From Halodesulfovibrio sp. MK-HDV (GTDB lineage: Bacteria; Desulfobacterota; Desulfovibrionia; Desulfovibrionales; Desulfovibrionaceae), in assembly GCF_009914765.1 (NCBI RefSeq), contig NZ_WYDS01000002.1:227351-291350 (forward strand): a stretch of DNA of 64,000 nt, read 5' to 3'. Position numbers and translations under genes: made by a program. The notes below the pieces were generated by a model. The model saw only the letters and a program-made list of their open reading frames with translations, ran no database searches and was not told where the DNA came from. Of the stretch, positions 1-8,426 are shown piece after piece (the stretch's first letter is position 1; every line of letters begins with the position of its first letter).

Positions 1-652
1 TAGCAATAATGGTTTCCCAAGGCTGTTTTTCGCCCCAGTAGTTATCGTTACGTTTGTAGATAATGGAGTCACCACGTTTCCATTCAACCAACATGTAAGG
101 GCCGGTACCGATAGTTGCTTTACCTGAGTTAAAGTCAGCTGTGGTAGCGCCTTCACCGTATTTCTTAGAAACAACGTTGAAAGTGGCAAGGTTACGTGGA
201 AGAAGAGGGGAAGGACCTTCTGTGTGGAATCGGATAGTAAGTGGGTCCACAATTTCAATTTCTTTAATGGCATTAACCATGGCTGTGAAAGAAGACGGGC
301 TGTTAGGAACAGTAGGGATACGTTCGATAGTAAATTTAACGTCTTCTGCAGTAAACGGAGAACCGTCGTGGAAAGTAACGCCTTCACGGAGTTTAACTTC
401 CCATACATTATCGCTTACTGGAGACCAGGAAACAGCGAGACCCGGCATCAGTTTCTGACGTTCATCCTGACGGATAAGTTTGTCGAAAACATAAATTGCC
501 TGTTCGTTGTTTGCATTCACGTTATGGAAATGCGGGTCAAGAGAGGTTGGTTCACCTTTCAGACCGATAGTCAACGTCTGTGCAAATGCACCGGAGGCGC
601 ATACGAGCAGCAGCATGCAGACGGTGACGATAGCCATAAATTTATTACGCAT
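1..652 (-). CDS. ABC transporter peptide-binding protein (SBP_bac_5), 3' end outside window
   Basis: Only the N-terminal 217 residues are present, read from ATG at 652 with the ribosome site AGGAGAT just upstream. The protein starts with a Sec signal peptide (MRNKF then a hydrophobic stretch ending ASGAFA) and continues with TLTIGLKGEPTSLDPH, LREGVTFHDGSPFTAEDVKF and TGPYMLVEWKRGD, all typical of family 5 extracytoplasmic solute-binding proteins for oligopeptides, dipeptides or nickel. It would bind substrate in the periplasm and deliver it to an ABC permease, presumably encoded beyond the left edge. The divergent M20 peptidase suggests peptide or amino-acid-conjugate use, but the ligand cannot be told from this fragment. 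Confidence 0.9.
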   Translation of the reverse strand, partial: MRNKFMAIVTVCMLLLVCASGAFAQTLTIGLKGEPTSLDPHFHNVNANNEQAIYVFDKLIRQDERQKLMPGLAVSWSPVSDNVWEVKLREGVTFHDGSPFTAEDVKFTIERIPTVPNSPSSFTAMVNAIKEIEIVDPLTIRFHTEGPSPLLPRNLATFNVVSKKYGEGATTADFNSGKATIGTGPYMLVEWKRGDSIIYKRNDNYWGEKQPWETIIA

Positions 653-850
653 AAATATCTCCTTGCTTGTTAGTCTCACTCAAAACCGCGCGACTATACG
701 AGAAATAAGCTTGAGAATCAAGAGAGTCTGAAGAAATCCGCATGAGTCGCCGCTTTTTTGCGGTGATTATATCTAAACCTGCCTAACAGTGCATACAATA
801 AAAAGTAATTTCTGTCTTGCTGAAACTGACAAAAAAGTAAGGAATTAGAC

Positions 851-2014
851 GTGATTAAGAATGTACGAAAGTTCATCAATGAGCATGAACAAAACATGGT
901 CTCACTGCTTAAAAAATTAGTTGAAATAAATAGCTACACTGGAAACAAAGAAGGCGTGAATGCAGTTGCCTCGGTCATCCAGGCAGAATGCGAAGCAATA
1001 GGGCTGCATGTTCGCCGTGAATCCAGCGAGCAGGCAGGAGACAATCTCGTAATTGAAACGCAGCTTCATAAGGAAGGAAAAAAAGGTATTCTCATGTGCG
1101 GTCACATGGATACCGTTTTCCCTCCAGAGCTCGGATTCAACACTTTTACGCACGATGAAACAAATTTCTATGGTCCTGGTGTGGCAGACATGAAATGCGG
1201 TCTTGTTGAAGGTATCTATGTTTTAAAAGCGCTCGATGCGCTTGGGCTGCTTCAAGACATGTCCATAGTCTTCATCTGCAACTCTGACGAAGAAACCGGC
1301 TCAATTAATTCTTCTGAACTCATTTTGAAAGAAGCCAGAAACAGCTTTGTAGGATTCGTGCTCGAATCTACCAGAGCAGGCGGTGAGCTTGTTATCGGTA
1401 GGAAAGGGCGCATGACTTTCGAGCTGGAAGTTACAGGTGAAGCTGCACATGCAGGAAACGTCGGAGCAGCTAAAGTCAGTGCAATCCTCGAGCTCGCGCG
1501 GCAGATTCAAGCACTTGAAGAACTCAATGATCTTCCTCAAGGACTAAGCGTCAACGTCGGAAAAATTGAAGGCGGAGTTGGTGCCAACACCGTATCCGAA
1601 AAAGCTCGTGCCATTGTCGAGTTTCGTTACACCAAGAAGGATAGCGGCGACAAAGTATGGGAAGCTGTTCAACAGCTTGCAGCAAAGCCGTTCACCAAAG
1701 GTACGTCCTGCACCGTCAGAACCATCACTGCGCGTCCTTCAATGGATACCAACGATGCAATCCTCGGCCTGTACGACATGATCAAAGAAATTGGCACCGA
1801 GCATGGGTACGACATTCAATGTGCCCAGTGCGGTGGCGGTTCCGATGCAAACTATATTTCTCAGACCGGAATTCCCGTTATCGACGGAATTGGCCCCATA
1901 GGTGGCAAGCTACATTCTGTGGATGAATACCTAGTGTCTAGCACTGTACCGGAGCGAGCAGTCCTTGCAACGCTCGTTATTGCCAAAGCTTGGGATTTAT
2001 ACTGCTGCAAATAA
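851..2014 (+). CDS. M20 family metallopeptidase (carboxypeptidase G2-like)
   Basis: A 387-residue zinc peptidase of the M20 clan. Visible metal and catalytic residues are H85 and D87 in GHMDTVF, D113 in GPGVADMKCG, E147/E148 in NSDEETGS, E172 in LESTR and H355 in LHSVDEY. The dimerisation-domain motif AAHAGN lies near residue 200. Members hydrolyse dipeptides, tripeptides or N-acyl and folate-type glutamate conjugates in the cytoplasm. There is no signal peptide. The start is GTG at 851, preceded by AAGGAATT. It is divergent from the peptide-binding protein gene at 652, which fits peptide uptake followed by cleavage. Exact substrate unknown. Confidence 0.92.
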   Translation: MIKNVRKFINEHEQNMVSLLKKLVEINSYTGNKEGVNAVASVIQAECEAIGLHVRRESSEQAGDNLVIETQLHKEGKKGILMCGHMDTVFPPELGFNTFTHDETNFYGPGVADMKCGLVEGIYVLKALDALGLLQDMSIVFICNSDEETGSINSSELILKEARNSFVGFVLESTRAGGELVIGRKGRMTFELEVTGEAAHAGNVGAAKVSAILELARQIQALEELNDLPQGLSVNVGKIEGGVGANTVSEKARAIVEFRYTKKDSGDKVWEAVQQLAAKPFTKGTSCTVRTITARPSMDTNDAILGLYDMIKEIGTEHGYDIQCAQCGGGSDANYISQTGIPVIDGIGPIGGKLHSVDEYLVSSTVPERAVLATLVIAKAWDLYCCK

Positions 2015-2029
2015 GTTGCGTTTAGGTGG

Positions 2030-2155
2030 TTGCCTTCGGCGAGTCTGCAACGCTGCCTTTGGTGAGTCTACGACGTTTTTAATTTTGTCTCCGACGGCTG
2101 GGGGAAACCTTGTTGAAACAAGGTTCTCCCCCAGACCCCTTTCCAAAAACTTTTA
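2030..2155. repeat. Intergenic hairpin repeat of the Desulfovibrio type
   Basis: Holds TTGCCTTCGGCGAGTC (2030-2045), which recurs in reverse complement inside the repeat at 63765-63834, and a strong hairpin at 2098-2134 (CTGGGGG..ACCTTGTT..AACAAGGT..CCCCCAG) followed by AGACCCCTTTCCAAAAACTTTT. No ORF with gene-like features overlaps it. Confidence 0.7.
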
Positions 2156-2221
2156 TTTGCGAGGTCAGCACGTTTTTTACGTAACTCTCGGCTTTATTCC
2201 ACTACCTTTCGTTAACTGAGA

Positions 2222-2260
2222 AAAGGCTGTCCTTCGTATGAAGGACAGCCTTTGTTATTT
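2222..2260 (+). terminator. Rho-independent terminator after the M20 peptidase gene
   Basis: Arms AAAGGCTGTCCTT (2222-2234) and AAGGACAGCCTTT (2241-2253) around a 6-nt loop, followed by a T-rich tail. Confidence 0.85.
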
Positions 2261-2401
2261 ATTCAGACGGTGAAACCAACTCTCGGAAATATTACCCTCT
2301 TGTTTGCCTCACCCGCTAACATACCTTTAATACGATAAAAGCGAGGTAGCTTCTTCGTGGCTTCTAACGAGATAAGTTACGAACTGAAATCACGTAAAAT
2401 C

Positions 2402-2473
2402 GGGGTCAAGGGGCGAGCCCCTTGCGGGCGCAGGGCAGAGCCCTTGCCCCTCGGAGAGTCGTCGAAGACCCAC
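2402..2473. repeat. Dispersed GC-rich intergenic repeat, copy 1
   Basis: Starts GGGGTCAAGGGGCGAGCCCC. The copy at 63765-63834 shares its first 26 bases exactly and the rest with scattered changes. It contains nested palindromes (GGGGCGAGCCCC; GGGC..GCCC) and has no coding role that I can see. Confidence 0.8.
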
Positions 2474-2503
2474 TGTAAGAAACAGAAAAATGTCAGAAAT
2501 ACA

Positions 2504-2534
2504 AAAAGGTGGAGTATCAAGTACTCCACCTTTT
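2504..2534 (-). terminator. Bidirectional terminator downstream of the NTF2-like gene
   Basis: Perfect 13-bp arms AAAAGGTGGAGTA / TACTCCACCTTTT with a 5-nt loop. On the minus strand the arm ends in a T run, so it serves the gene at 2631-3008. Confidence 0.8.
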
Positions 2535-2630
2535 CTTTTGGCCGTGTATTCCGGCTGAACGTTGCGACAGAACATGTAGGTAAGTGTAAAAACACTTACG
2601 CCAGAAACAGGATTACTCGTTGCGATTTGC

Positions 2631-3008
2631 TTACTTAGCGATTGGCTCGGAGTGGAAAGTTTTGGATACGATAATCCATTCACCGTTGTTCTTGATAAGA
2701 GAAAGGTAGTCGGTGAAGAGGCGGTCAACGATTACGAGGTTAACTTTAACCATAGCGTAGTTAGCGTTGATGAAATCGATAGCGAGGATGTTGTCTTCGC
2801 GTGCCACTCCCGCGTCTTTAGAAGACTGACGGCTTGCAATACGTCCTTTAAGAACGTCGCGGCCTGCGATTGTTACTTCGCCGTTATCGATAAATGAAAT
2901 GTGAGCGCCGGGATGGAAAACTTTTTCCATGGTATCTGCGTCACCTTCGTAAAGCATTACAAAGTAAGTTTCTAAAAATTCAATAATTTCTTTAATTTCA
3001 GCTTGCAT
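2631..3008 (-). CDS. NTF2-like / SnoaL-fold protein (putative lumazine-binding family)
   Basis: A 125-residue single-domain protein with the alpha+beta cone pattern of the NTF2 superfamily: an N-terminal helix (MQAEIKEIIEFLETYFVMLY), then YEGDADTMEKVFHPGAHISFI, and C-terminal strands with YLSLIKNNGEWIIVSKTFHS. This resembles the DUF4440/lumazine_bd_2 proteins, which bind small ligands or act as isomerases or unknown enzymes. No catalytic assignment is possible. It appears monocistronic, with a strong ribosome site (AAGGAAAAAG) before ATG at 3008 and its own terminator. The long inverted repeat at 3067-3106 lies just upstream and could regulate it. Confidence 0.75.
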   Translation of the reverse strand: MQAEIKEIIEFLETYFVMLYEGDADTMEKVFHPGAHISFIDNGEVTIAGRDVLKGRIASRQSSKDAGVAREDNILAIDFINANYAMVKVNLVIVDRLFTDYLSLIKNNGEWIIVSKTFHSEPIAK

Positions 3009-3066
3009 GTCTTTTTCCTTGCAGAGGGAAACAGCGGGTATCGTTATGGGCGATATCTGCTGTTAT

Positions 3067-3106
3067 CGAAAAACACAGACCCTAGATGCGCTAGCTGTGT
3101 TTTTCG
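3067..3106. promoter_or_regulatory. Long inverted repeat upstream of the NTF2-like gene
   Basis: Perfect 12-bp arms CGAAAAACACAG (3067-3078) and CTGTGTTTTTCG (3095-3106). The 16-nt centre itself contains CTAG..CTAG. It could be an operator or an RNA hairpin. On the plus strand it lacks an upstream gene to terminate. Confidence 0.45.
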
Positions 3107-3370
3107 GTAAAAGTATACTGTTTGTTCTGTCGCAAAATTCAGCCAGAATCGACCAAGGGAACACGGTTCCCTATTATGAAATCATATCTCTGCATAGATT
3201 GATTCTATGGGAGTGGATGTTAGGATAGCTGAAAAATGTTGTCCACCGAAAAGACCATGTTGTAGAAAAGAAATGCTCAGGTAGAGAATGGTGTACGATG
3301 GTTTCAATAATGCAACACTGTTCACTAGTGCAGTTTTAAATCTATTCAAATTTGAATAATACAATGAAAA

Positions 3371-3397
3371 AAGCCTTACATAAAATATGTAAGGCTT
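3371..3397 (-). terminator. Terminator after the racemase family gene
   Basis: Perfect arms AAGCCTTACATA / TATGTAAGGCTT with a 3-nt loop. On the minus strand it is followed by TTTTTTC. Confidence 0.75.
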
Positions 3398-3507
3398 AAA
3401 TAAGCTGTTATTACATTGTCTGGAGGTCATGAAACTTCGTGGGACAAAGAGTACCTACAAAAAGGCTGCTGATGGACAGCGGTAATGTAAAACAAACTTA
3501 GTAAAAA

Positions 3508-4224
3508 CTATTTGCGATAATCGGTACGGCGAACGCAGAATGCTGCGTATTCGATGAGTGCGTTAATATCGTATACAGGAAGGCCGATACGTTTATGTAC
3601 AGCGTGTGAGAATGCAGGAAGATCTGTGCATTCGAGGATGAGTGCATCAAGATTGTGTTCTTTTACAAGAGTGTCGGCTGCGTCGCAGATTTCATCTTCC
3701 ATGCGATCCATATCGATATCGTCGTTTCTGCCTTCAATGATCGTATTCCAGAAGTAATCGTATCCTTCCATGCCTTTGATTACAAAGTCATTAATGTCGG
3801 AATTAACACCTTTGAAATGTGCTTCGGTGAGCGCTTTGTTGCTTGCGGTAAGAATACCGATGTTGGCATCTTTACCGTGCATTGTGCGAACCATTGGAGC
3901 TTGCACGAGGCTTGAAACAAGCACTGGAATGTTTACTTCCGCTGCAATTTCTTGCTGGAAGCGAGCCATAAAGCCGCAGCTTCCGGTGATGGCTTTTACG
4001 CCTTCAGCCTCAAGTTCTTTTGCTGCATCAATAAACGGCTGCATGAGATCCGGTGTCGGATTAAAAAGCAGGCGAGGAATATCGATGTTTTTGAGAACCT
4101 TGTGCACTGTCGGAAAATTAAATGTGTAGTGGTTGCGCAGGTGACCTTTTGGCTTCGCGAAAGAAGATTCAAGGCAAATGATACCTACTGGTACGTCTTG
4201 ATATAAGTAGCCGCCTTTCAACAT
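3508..4224 (-). CDS. Aspartate/glutamate racemase family protein
   Basis: A 238-residue protein of the Asp/Glu/hydantoin racemase superfamily. The paired catalytic cysteines expected of this fold are visible in ITGSCGFMA (near residue 83) and LECTDLP (near residue 200). Relatives racemise Asp, Glu or hydantoins, or isomerise maleate, using two cysteines and no cofactor. ATG at 4224 is preceded by GGAGAAATG. It lies downstream of the HcnB-like gene on the same strand but after a 422-bp gap with a strong hairpin, so it may belong to the dehydrogenase operon or have its own promoter. In that setting it could interconvert amino-acid enantiomers for the dehydrogenase. That role is inference. Confidence 0.8.
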   Translation of the reverse strand: MLKGGYLYQDVPVGIICLESSFAKPKGHLRNHYTFNFPTVHKVLKNIDIPRLLFNPTPDLMQPFIDAAKELEAEGVKAITGSCGFMARFQQEIAAEVNIPVLVSSLVQAPMVRTMHGKDANIGILTASNKALTEAHFKGVNSDINDFVIKGMEGYDYFWNTIIEGRNDDIDMDRMEDEICDAADTLVKEHNLDALILECTDLPAFSHAVHKRIGLPVYDINALIEYAAFCVRRTDYRK

Positions 4225-4283
4225 AACATTTCTCCAAACAAAAAAGTTAGACTCAGCCTAGAGTGGCAAAGGCTGAGGAGTGA

Positions 4284-4317
4284 CCGGCACGGACTATTGC
4301 TAACGTATCCGTGCCGG
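4284..4317 (-). other. Hairpin in the gap between racemase and dehydrogenase genes
   Basis: Perfect 10-bp arms CCGGCACGGA / TCCGTGCCGG with a 14-nt loop and no T-tail. The rest of the 4225-4646 gap shows no gene. It could be a transcript-processing or attenuation element. Confidence 0.4.
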
Positions 4318-4646
4318 AGCTTTGCGGAAGAATCACTCCATGCGTCCTTGGCTAAATAACTGTCAGTTGTCGTTGTGCCGATAGACAGTGAATACATTGC
4401 AGCCGGTTGTGGCAATGTGTTGTCTATGAGGAGGCAAGCATCCACTGGGATAGTGGTGGAATACCGGAACAACTTCAAATGACGAAAGAAACGTAAAGAT
4501 TAATACAAAACTGCACTGAGCTGACTGTTTCAAAAAAATCGTAGCGTATGGATGTTGCGATTTGACTTTTTGTCACGTTTTGCACTGCACAGGCTTGTCT
4601 CAATCAATAAAGCAATGCTTTGTAAGTAACCTTACGTTGTTTCTAA

Positions 4647-6029
4647 TTACTTTGCTTCGGGAAAATCACGTAATTCACGAACTGTAATCGGTCTAATTGG
4701 TGGACGGATGTTCAAGGCTCCAACATTAGGAACTTCACTGCCCAGTGCTTCTGCTGCAATTTCAGCAAGCGCTGCGCCGCACATTCGTCCCTGACAAGGG
4801 CCCATTCCACAACGAGTACGTAATTTGATTTCGTTCACGTCGTGGCAGCCTTCTTTGACAGCCTGACGAATATCGCCTGCCGTTACGCCTTCGCATCGGC
4901 AGACAAGTACGTTGTCAGCAACGTCAAAAAGACCTTTTTTAGGTGCAAAGAATGCATCTACAAAGCCACGAGGTGCGAGGGCTTTGAAGAGACGCTTCTT
5001 AGCTGGTTTAATTTGAAGCAGTGCGGCACTTTCGCTGAGTCTTTTGATATGACGGGCAACATCGATACCGGCAAGCTCGCCTTTGGCAGCGGCAGCATAA
5101 ACACCATGGACTTTCTGTCCGTCACCTACAACGTAGATGGAGTCTCTGCTGGAGCGGCCGAATTTGTCCGTTTTTGCATACCAGTAACGCTGTGTTTTAT
5201 CCCATTCATGTTCGAGCTGAAGCATACGGGAAACGTGCGTACGTGGAAGCATGCCTTCGTGGACAAGCAAGGTTGCTGCTTCGAGTGTTTTGGTTTTACC
5301 ACCGTGGTTGAAGGTAACTCGTTTAAGTTGTTCATCACCTTCTGCCTTGATGTCACTGGCACCCATGTATTGCTTTACGCCGCTGCGGAACATGTTCACA
5401 ACCATTTTGAGTCCCTTCAAAAGGAAGGGAACATCAACCAAGGCTTGTGGCATGTGCAGCATGGATGTGGCTTTGTTCTGAATGGGGCTTGTATCCAGAA
5501 CACCTGCGATTTCAACACCCAATTCCGTAAGGTGGTTTGTAACCAGCGGAATAAGAGGGCCGTTGCCCGCAATGACAACAGGGCCGTGCGGTACCATGCC
5601 TGCACTTTTGTATAAAAGGTCGGCAGAACCCGCACTCATTACACCCGGTGTAGTCCAGCCGGGGAATGGTACAGGGCGTTCCATTGCGCCAGTGGCTACA
5701 ATGATACACTGGGCTTTAATTTCACGTGCCGTGCCTTCGGTGCTGCAAAGTACGCGTCCAGGTTCTGCGTCCCATACTGTTGTCTTTGGCAGATAGAGTG
5801 CGCCGCTTTTGTTGAAGCGGCCTACAAGCTCGAGGCCGTCATTACGGTCTTCTTTAGACAGAAAGTTTTTGCTTGAGTTTTTGCCGGATACTGAACGGTA
5901 AATCTGACCGCCAGGTAACTCCTGCTCATCCAGAAGAACTACATCCAGACCATTTTCAGCGGCTGCGCTTGCGGCAGAAAGACCCGCAGGGCCTGCGCCG
6001 ATAACGAGTAAGTCGTACTGCTGCTGCAT
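4647..6029 (-). CDS. FAD/NAD(P)-binding dehydrogenase subunit with BFD-like [2Fe-2S] domain (HcnB/OoxA-like)
   Basis: A 460-residue flavoprotein. The N-terminal Rossmann FAD motif is VIGAGPAGLSAASAAAENG. A second nucleotide-binding region holds VVIAGNGPLIPLV, and VVGDGQKVHGVYAAAAKGELAG contacts the flavin. The C-terminal BFD-like segment carries clustered cysteines (VCRCEGVT, RTRCGMGPCQGRMC) that would hold a [2Fe-2S] centre. This matches the larger 'alpha' subunit of HcnABC hydrogen cyanide synthase, octopine/nopaline oxidase and proline/hydroxyproline dehydrogenase complexes. Its ATG overlaps the stop of the [2Fe-2S] subunit gene (TAATG), so the two are translationally coupled. The subunit moves electrons from the DadA-like subunit to an unknown acceptor. 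Confidence 0.88.
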   Translation of the reverse strand: MQQQYDLLVIGAGPAGLSAASAAAENGLDVVLLDEQELPGGQIYRSVSGKNSSKNFLSKEDRNDGLELVGRFNKSGALYLPKTTVWDAEPGRVLCSTEGTAREIKAQCIIVATGAMERPVPFPGWTTPGVMSAGSADLLYKSAGMVPHGPVVIAGNGPLIPLVTNHLTELGVEIAGVLDTSPIQNKATSMLHMPQALVDVPFLLKGLKMVVNMFRSGVKQYMGASDIKAEGDEQLKRVTFNHGGKTKTLEAATLLVHEGMLPRTHVSRMLQLEHEWDKTQRYWYAKTDKFGRSSRDSIYVVGDGQKVHGVYAAAAKGELAGIDVARHIKRLSESAALLQIKPAKKRLFKALAPRGFVDAFFAPKKGLFDVADNVLVCRCEGVTAGDIRQAVKEGCHDVNEIKLRTRCGMGPCQGRMCGAALAEIAAEALGSEVPNVGALNIRPPIRPITVRELRDFPEAK

Positions 6030-6322
6030 TAGTATTTCTCCCTGAGGGTATTCTGGCGTTTAACCTTCATTCCTTCACGTACAGTAACGAGACAGGACTG
6101 CTGGTTAGGGACGCCGTCGATTTCCATCATGCACTCAAAGCAAACGCCCATGAGACATACAGGAGCACGGTTGTCACCTTTTACAGGGTTTTTGCCGGTG
6201 TGTCCGGCATGGCCGGGGCCGAGAACGGCAGCAGCTACAGAAATATCTGCAGGAACGGTAAGTGCTTCATCTTCAAAATAGATGGTTACGGTGTCCTGCG
6301 TGTTCGTTTTGTTTGTAGACAT
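6029..6322 (-). CDS. [2Fe-2S] subunit of HcnABC-like dehydrogenase
   Basis: A 97-residue ferredoxin-like subunit (HcnA-like). The cysteines appear as CLMGVCFEC followed by SCLV, the plant-type [2Fe-2S] binding order. An N-terminal stretch (VTIYFEDEALTVPADISVAAAVL) matches the beta-grasp fold of 2Fe-2S_4 proteins. It sits between the two FAD subunits, with 31 bp to the DadA-like gene and a stop/start overlap with the HcnB-like gene. It passes electrons between the flavins. Confidence 0.88.
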   Translation of the reverse strand: MSTNKTNTQDTVTIYFEDEALTVPADISVAAAVLGPGHAGHTGKNPVKGDNRAPVCLMGVCFECMMEIDGVPNQQSCLVTVREGMKVKRQNTLREKY

Positions 6323-6353
6323 GAAAAAAGCTCCAAATAATGACTACGGCGAG

Positions 6354-7469
6354 CTACTTCTCGTCGAAACGTGAAAGCGTAAAGCTAGCTGCGGTTTTGC
6401 AAATATCGTTGCCCATAATGTAATCAGGCAATTCAGCGACATGGATAGCAGCAAGGGTAACAGCACTGTGGGCATTAAGAATAAAGCCGTTTTCGTGTCC
6501 CGGGATTTTGTCGTAAATCGGGAAACCGTCTTTCGGCCAAACTCGCAGGCAGCTCCATGTACGGATGATGCGAAGATCTGCAAGTGCAGGCCAGATGTCT
6601 GTTGCCCATTTTGCAACGTGGCAGAACTTTTCGGAATGGAGCGAAGTGTCTGTTCCCACGTATTCATGCTCAAACCCGATCATGATTGTGCCACCGCGAG
6701 TGCGGGTGATGCCGAGAAGCGGGGATGGCAGAATGTCCGGTACACGTTCTGTAAGGAAAACTTGTCCTTTATTCGGAACGACAGGAACGTTGACGCCGAA
6801 TTTACCGGCGAGCTGACGGTTGCCAAGACCACCTGCAAGTACCAGACGGGTGCATTCAATCTCACCTTTGTCTGTTGTCACAAGGTAGCCAGAGTCTGTT
6901 TTGACAACATCAATCACGTTGGTGTCCGGAATAAGCGTGCCGCCAAGGTTGGTAATGCCATGACGTAATGCGAACATCAGTTTCAACGGCTCCACAAGGC
7001 CGTCTTCTGCACACCATGTTCCGCCGGTAACGTTCGGGCCGAATGTGACGTTCGGGAGCTTTGCTTCAAGCTCTTCACGAGTCATCATTGTGCCGGGATA
7101 CCCTTCTTCGCCTGCTTCTTTACGGAGCGCGTCGAGATAGTCACTGCGTTTTGTAAATTCTTCTTCACCAAGGCAGGGGATGATGCCGCCGGACTCAGTG
7201 TATTCGATGTCGATGCCGGAAGTTTCTTTAAGATCTTTGGCAAGGTCGCCAAAAAGCTTGGAAGAGTTGAAGCACCATTCAACATAGTCTCTATTTCCCA
7301 GCGCCTTTGACTGACACCAGACGAGTCCCATGTTGCTTCGGGAGGCTCTGTCTACAGGAGGTGTTGCGTCTACTACGCCAACGCTGACCCCTTTTTTAGC
7401 AAGCCCGTAGCCCACAGCCGCGCCGGTGACGCCGCCGCCCACAATGAGCACATCAAAATTTTGTCGCAT
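6354..7469 (-). CDS. FAD-dependent amine/amino-acid oxidoreductase (DadA/HcnC-like)
   Basis: A 371-residue DAO-fold enzyme with the FAD motif VLIVGGGVTGAAVGYGLAKKG at the N-terminus and the conserved C-terminal pattern RTWSCLRVWPKDGFPIYDKIPGH..FILNAHSAVTLAA. This is the substrate-oxidising subunit of the three-subunit complex. Family members oxidise D-amino acids, glycine, sarcosine, proline or hydroxyproline, or opines to an imine. RidA upstream in the same orientation fits an imine or enamine product. The specificity cannot be read from the sequence, although the symporter and racemase genes nearby point to an amino or imino acid. Confidence 0.85.
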   Translation of the reverse strand: MRQNFDVLIVGGGVTGAAVGYGLAKKGVSVGVVDATPPVDRASRSNMGLVWCQSKALGNRDYVEWCFNSSKLFGDLAKDLKETSGIDIEYTESGGIIPCLGEEEFTKRSDYLDALRKEAGEEGYPGTMMTREELEAKLPNVTFGPNVTGGTWCAEDGLVEPLKLMFALRHGITNLGGTLIPDTNVIDVVKTDSGYLVTTDKGEIECTRLVLAGGLGNRQLAGKFGVNVPVVPNKGQVFLTERVPDILPSPLLGITRTRGGTIMIGFEHEYVGTDTSLHSEKFCHVAKWATDIWPALADLRIIRTWSCLRVWPKDGFPIYDKIPGHENGFILNAHSAVTLAAIHVAELPDYIMGNDICKTAASFTLSRFDEK

Positions 7470-7639
7470 TATGCGATCCTCTTTTTACCTGCAGTAACGT
7501 CGTATCTGCTAAAAAATATTTTTAAGCAGCATCCAGATTTCCGGTGCAGTCTCCGTAATCTGGAGATAATGAGTAAATGGAAAAAAAGTAGCTGACAGAG
7601 TTACTCCGGCAAGGTTTATGCCGCCGGAAGTACGCCATG

Positions 7640-8014
7640 TTACGGCTTTCTGTAAGCTATTGCGTCAACTTCGATCTTACAGTCGCACATCATAGTTCCC
7701 TGAATGGTTACTCGTGCCGGTGCGTGCTCTATGTCGAAGAATTCAGCGAAAACTTTATTGAATTCAGCAAAGTCGCGTGGGTCATCAATCCATACGCCTA
7801 CGCGTACAACGTCTTTCATTTCGTAGCCGGAGTTGGTGATGACGGTGACAAGGTTCGTTAACGTAAGACGAGCCTGATCAATCATGCTGCCAGCGTTTAA
7901 TTCACCTTTTGCATCGCGAGGAACCTGACCGGTAACGTAAAGCCAACCATTTGCTTCCACCGCGTTAGAAACAGGAAGTCTTGGGTGTGTTCCGTGTCGT
8001 GTAATTGCAGACAT
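7640..8014 (-). CDS. RidA family reactive imine/enamine deaminase
   Basis: A 124-residue YjgF/YER057c/UK114 protein. It begins TRHGTHPRLPVSNAVEANGWLYVTGQVPRD and holds the catalytic arginine in APARVTIQGTMM. RidA proteins hydrolyse imines released by PLP enzymes and amino-acid oxidases. Placed directly upstream of the DadA-like gene (170-bp gap with a possible hairpin at 7600-7635), it most likely acts on the imine made by that dehydrogenase. The start ATG at 8014 is preceded by a weak AAAGGATTC site. Confidence 0.9.
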   Translation of the reverse strand: MSAITRHGTHPRLPVSNAVEANGWLYVTGQVPRDAKGELNAGSMIDQARLTLTNLVTVITNSGYEMKDVVRVGVWIDDPRDFAEFNKVFAEFFDIEHAPARVTIQGTMMCDCKIEVDAIAYRKP

Positions 8015-8271
8015 TGTATGAATCCTTTTTGATCTGGGTACTCATGGCTTATTGAACCTGAAAGTACCGATGGATAATGGTAACCTGCGCTCTGGCGCTA
8101 TGAAGGATTTTCCTAGAACGCAGGCACCACATGTACGCTTACGATTAAATCGAAGCAAAAAATTGCAATCTTTTTTATGTAGAATCAGCAGATTGACCCT
8201 GTTGTTTTGTTGAATCTGATTGTTGTGCAATTTGACTGTGTCATTCAACAGGGCACATAATTAAAAATAAT

Positions 8272-8294
8272 GGCCGCCTGCAGCGCAGGCGGCC
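8272..8294 (-). terminator. Hairpin terminator after the small symporter partner gene
   Basis: GC-rich perfect 10-bp stem GGCCGCCTGC / GCAGGCGGCC with a 3-nt loop. On the minus strand it is followed by ATTATTTTTAATT. It may let only part of the transcripts reach ridA. Confidence 0.65.
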
Positions 8295-8301
8295 GCTTGG
8301 T

Positions 8302-8418
8302 CTAATCTTTTTTGTTTAAGCTTTTTACCCAGCCTACAACGTTAATGGCTACCCATGTAGCGCAAATAATGTTGGCGGCAAAGGAGGCATAGATAACGTA
8401 CTTAACGATAACTTCCAT
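8302..8418 (-). CDS. Small single-pass membrane protein partnering the sodium symporter
   Basis: A 38-residue ORF starting MEVIVKYVIYASFAANIICA and ending VKSLNKKD. ATG at 8418 is 6 nt behind a strong AGGAGGA site, and the gene begins 8 bp after the symporter stop codon. One hydrophobic helix is followed by a basic tail. Tiny proteins in this position are known next to SSS-family transporters as symporter accessory proteins. I rely on position, ribosome site and membrane helix rather than on sequence matching. It probably stabilises or modulates the symporter in the inner membrane. Confidence 0.7.
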   Translation of the reverse strand: MEVIVKYVIYASFAANIICATWVAINVVGWVKSLNKKD

Positions 8419-8426
8419 ATATCCTC

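Noticed and set aside
4284..4305. A sigma-54-like element CGGCAC..TTGCT on the plus strand
   Set aside because: Spacing is one base too long, the first T is missing, no plus-strand gene follows, and the bases are part of a hairpin.
4842..5615. A 257-codon open frame antisense to the HcnB-like gene
   Set aside because: Shadow of a confident flavoprotein gene; composition and residues are those of an antisense frame.
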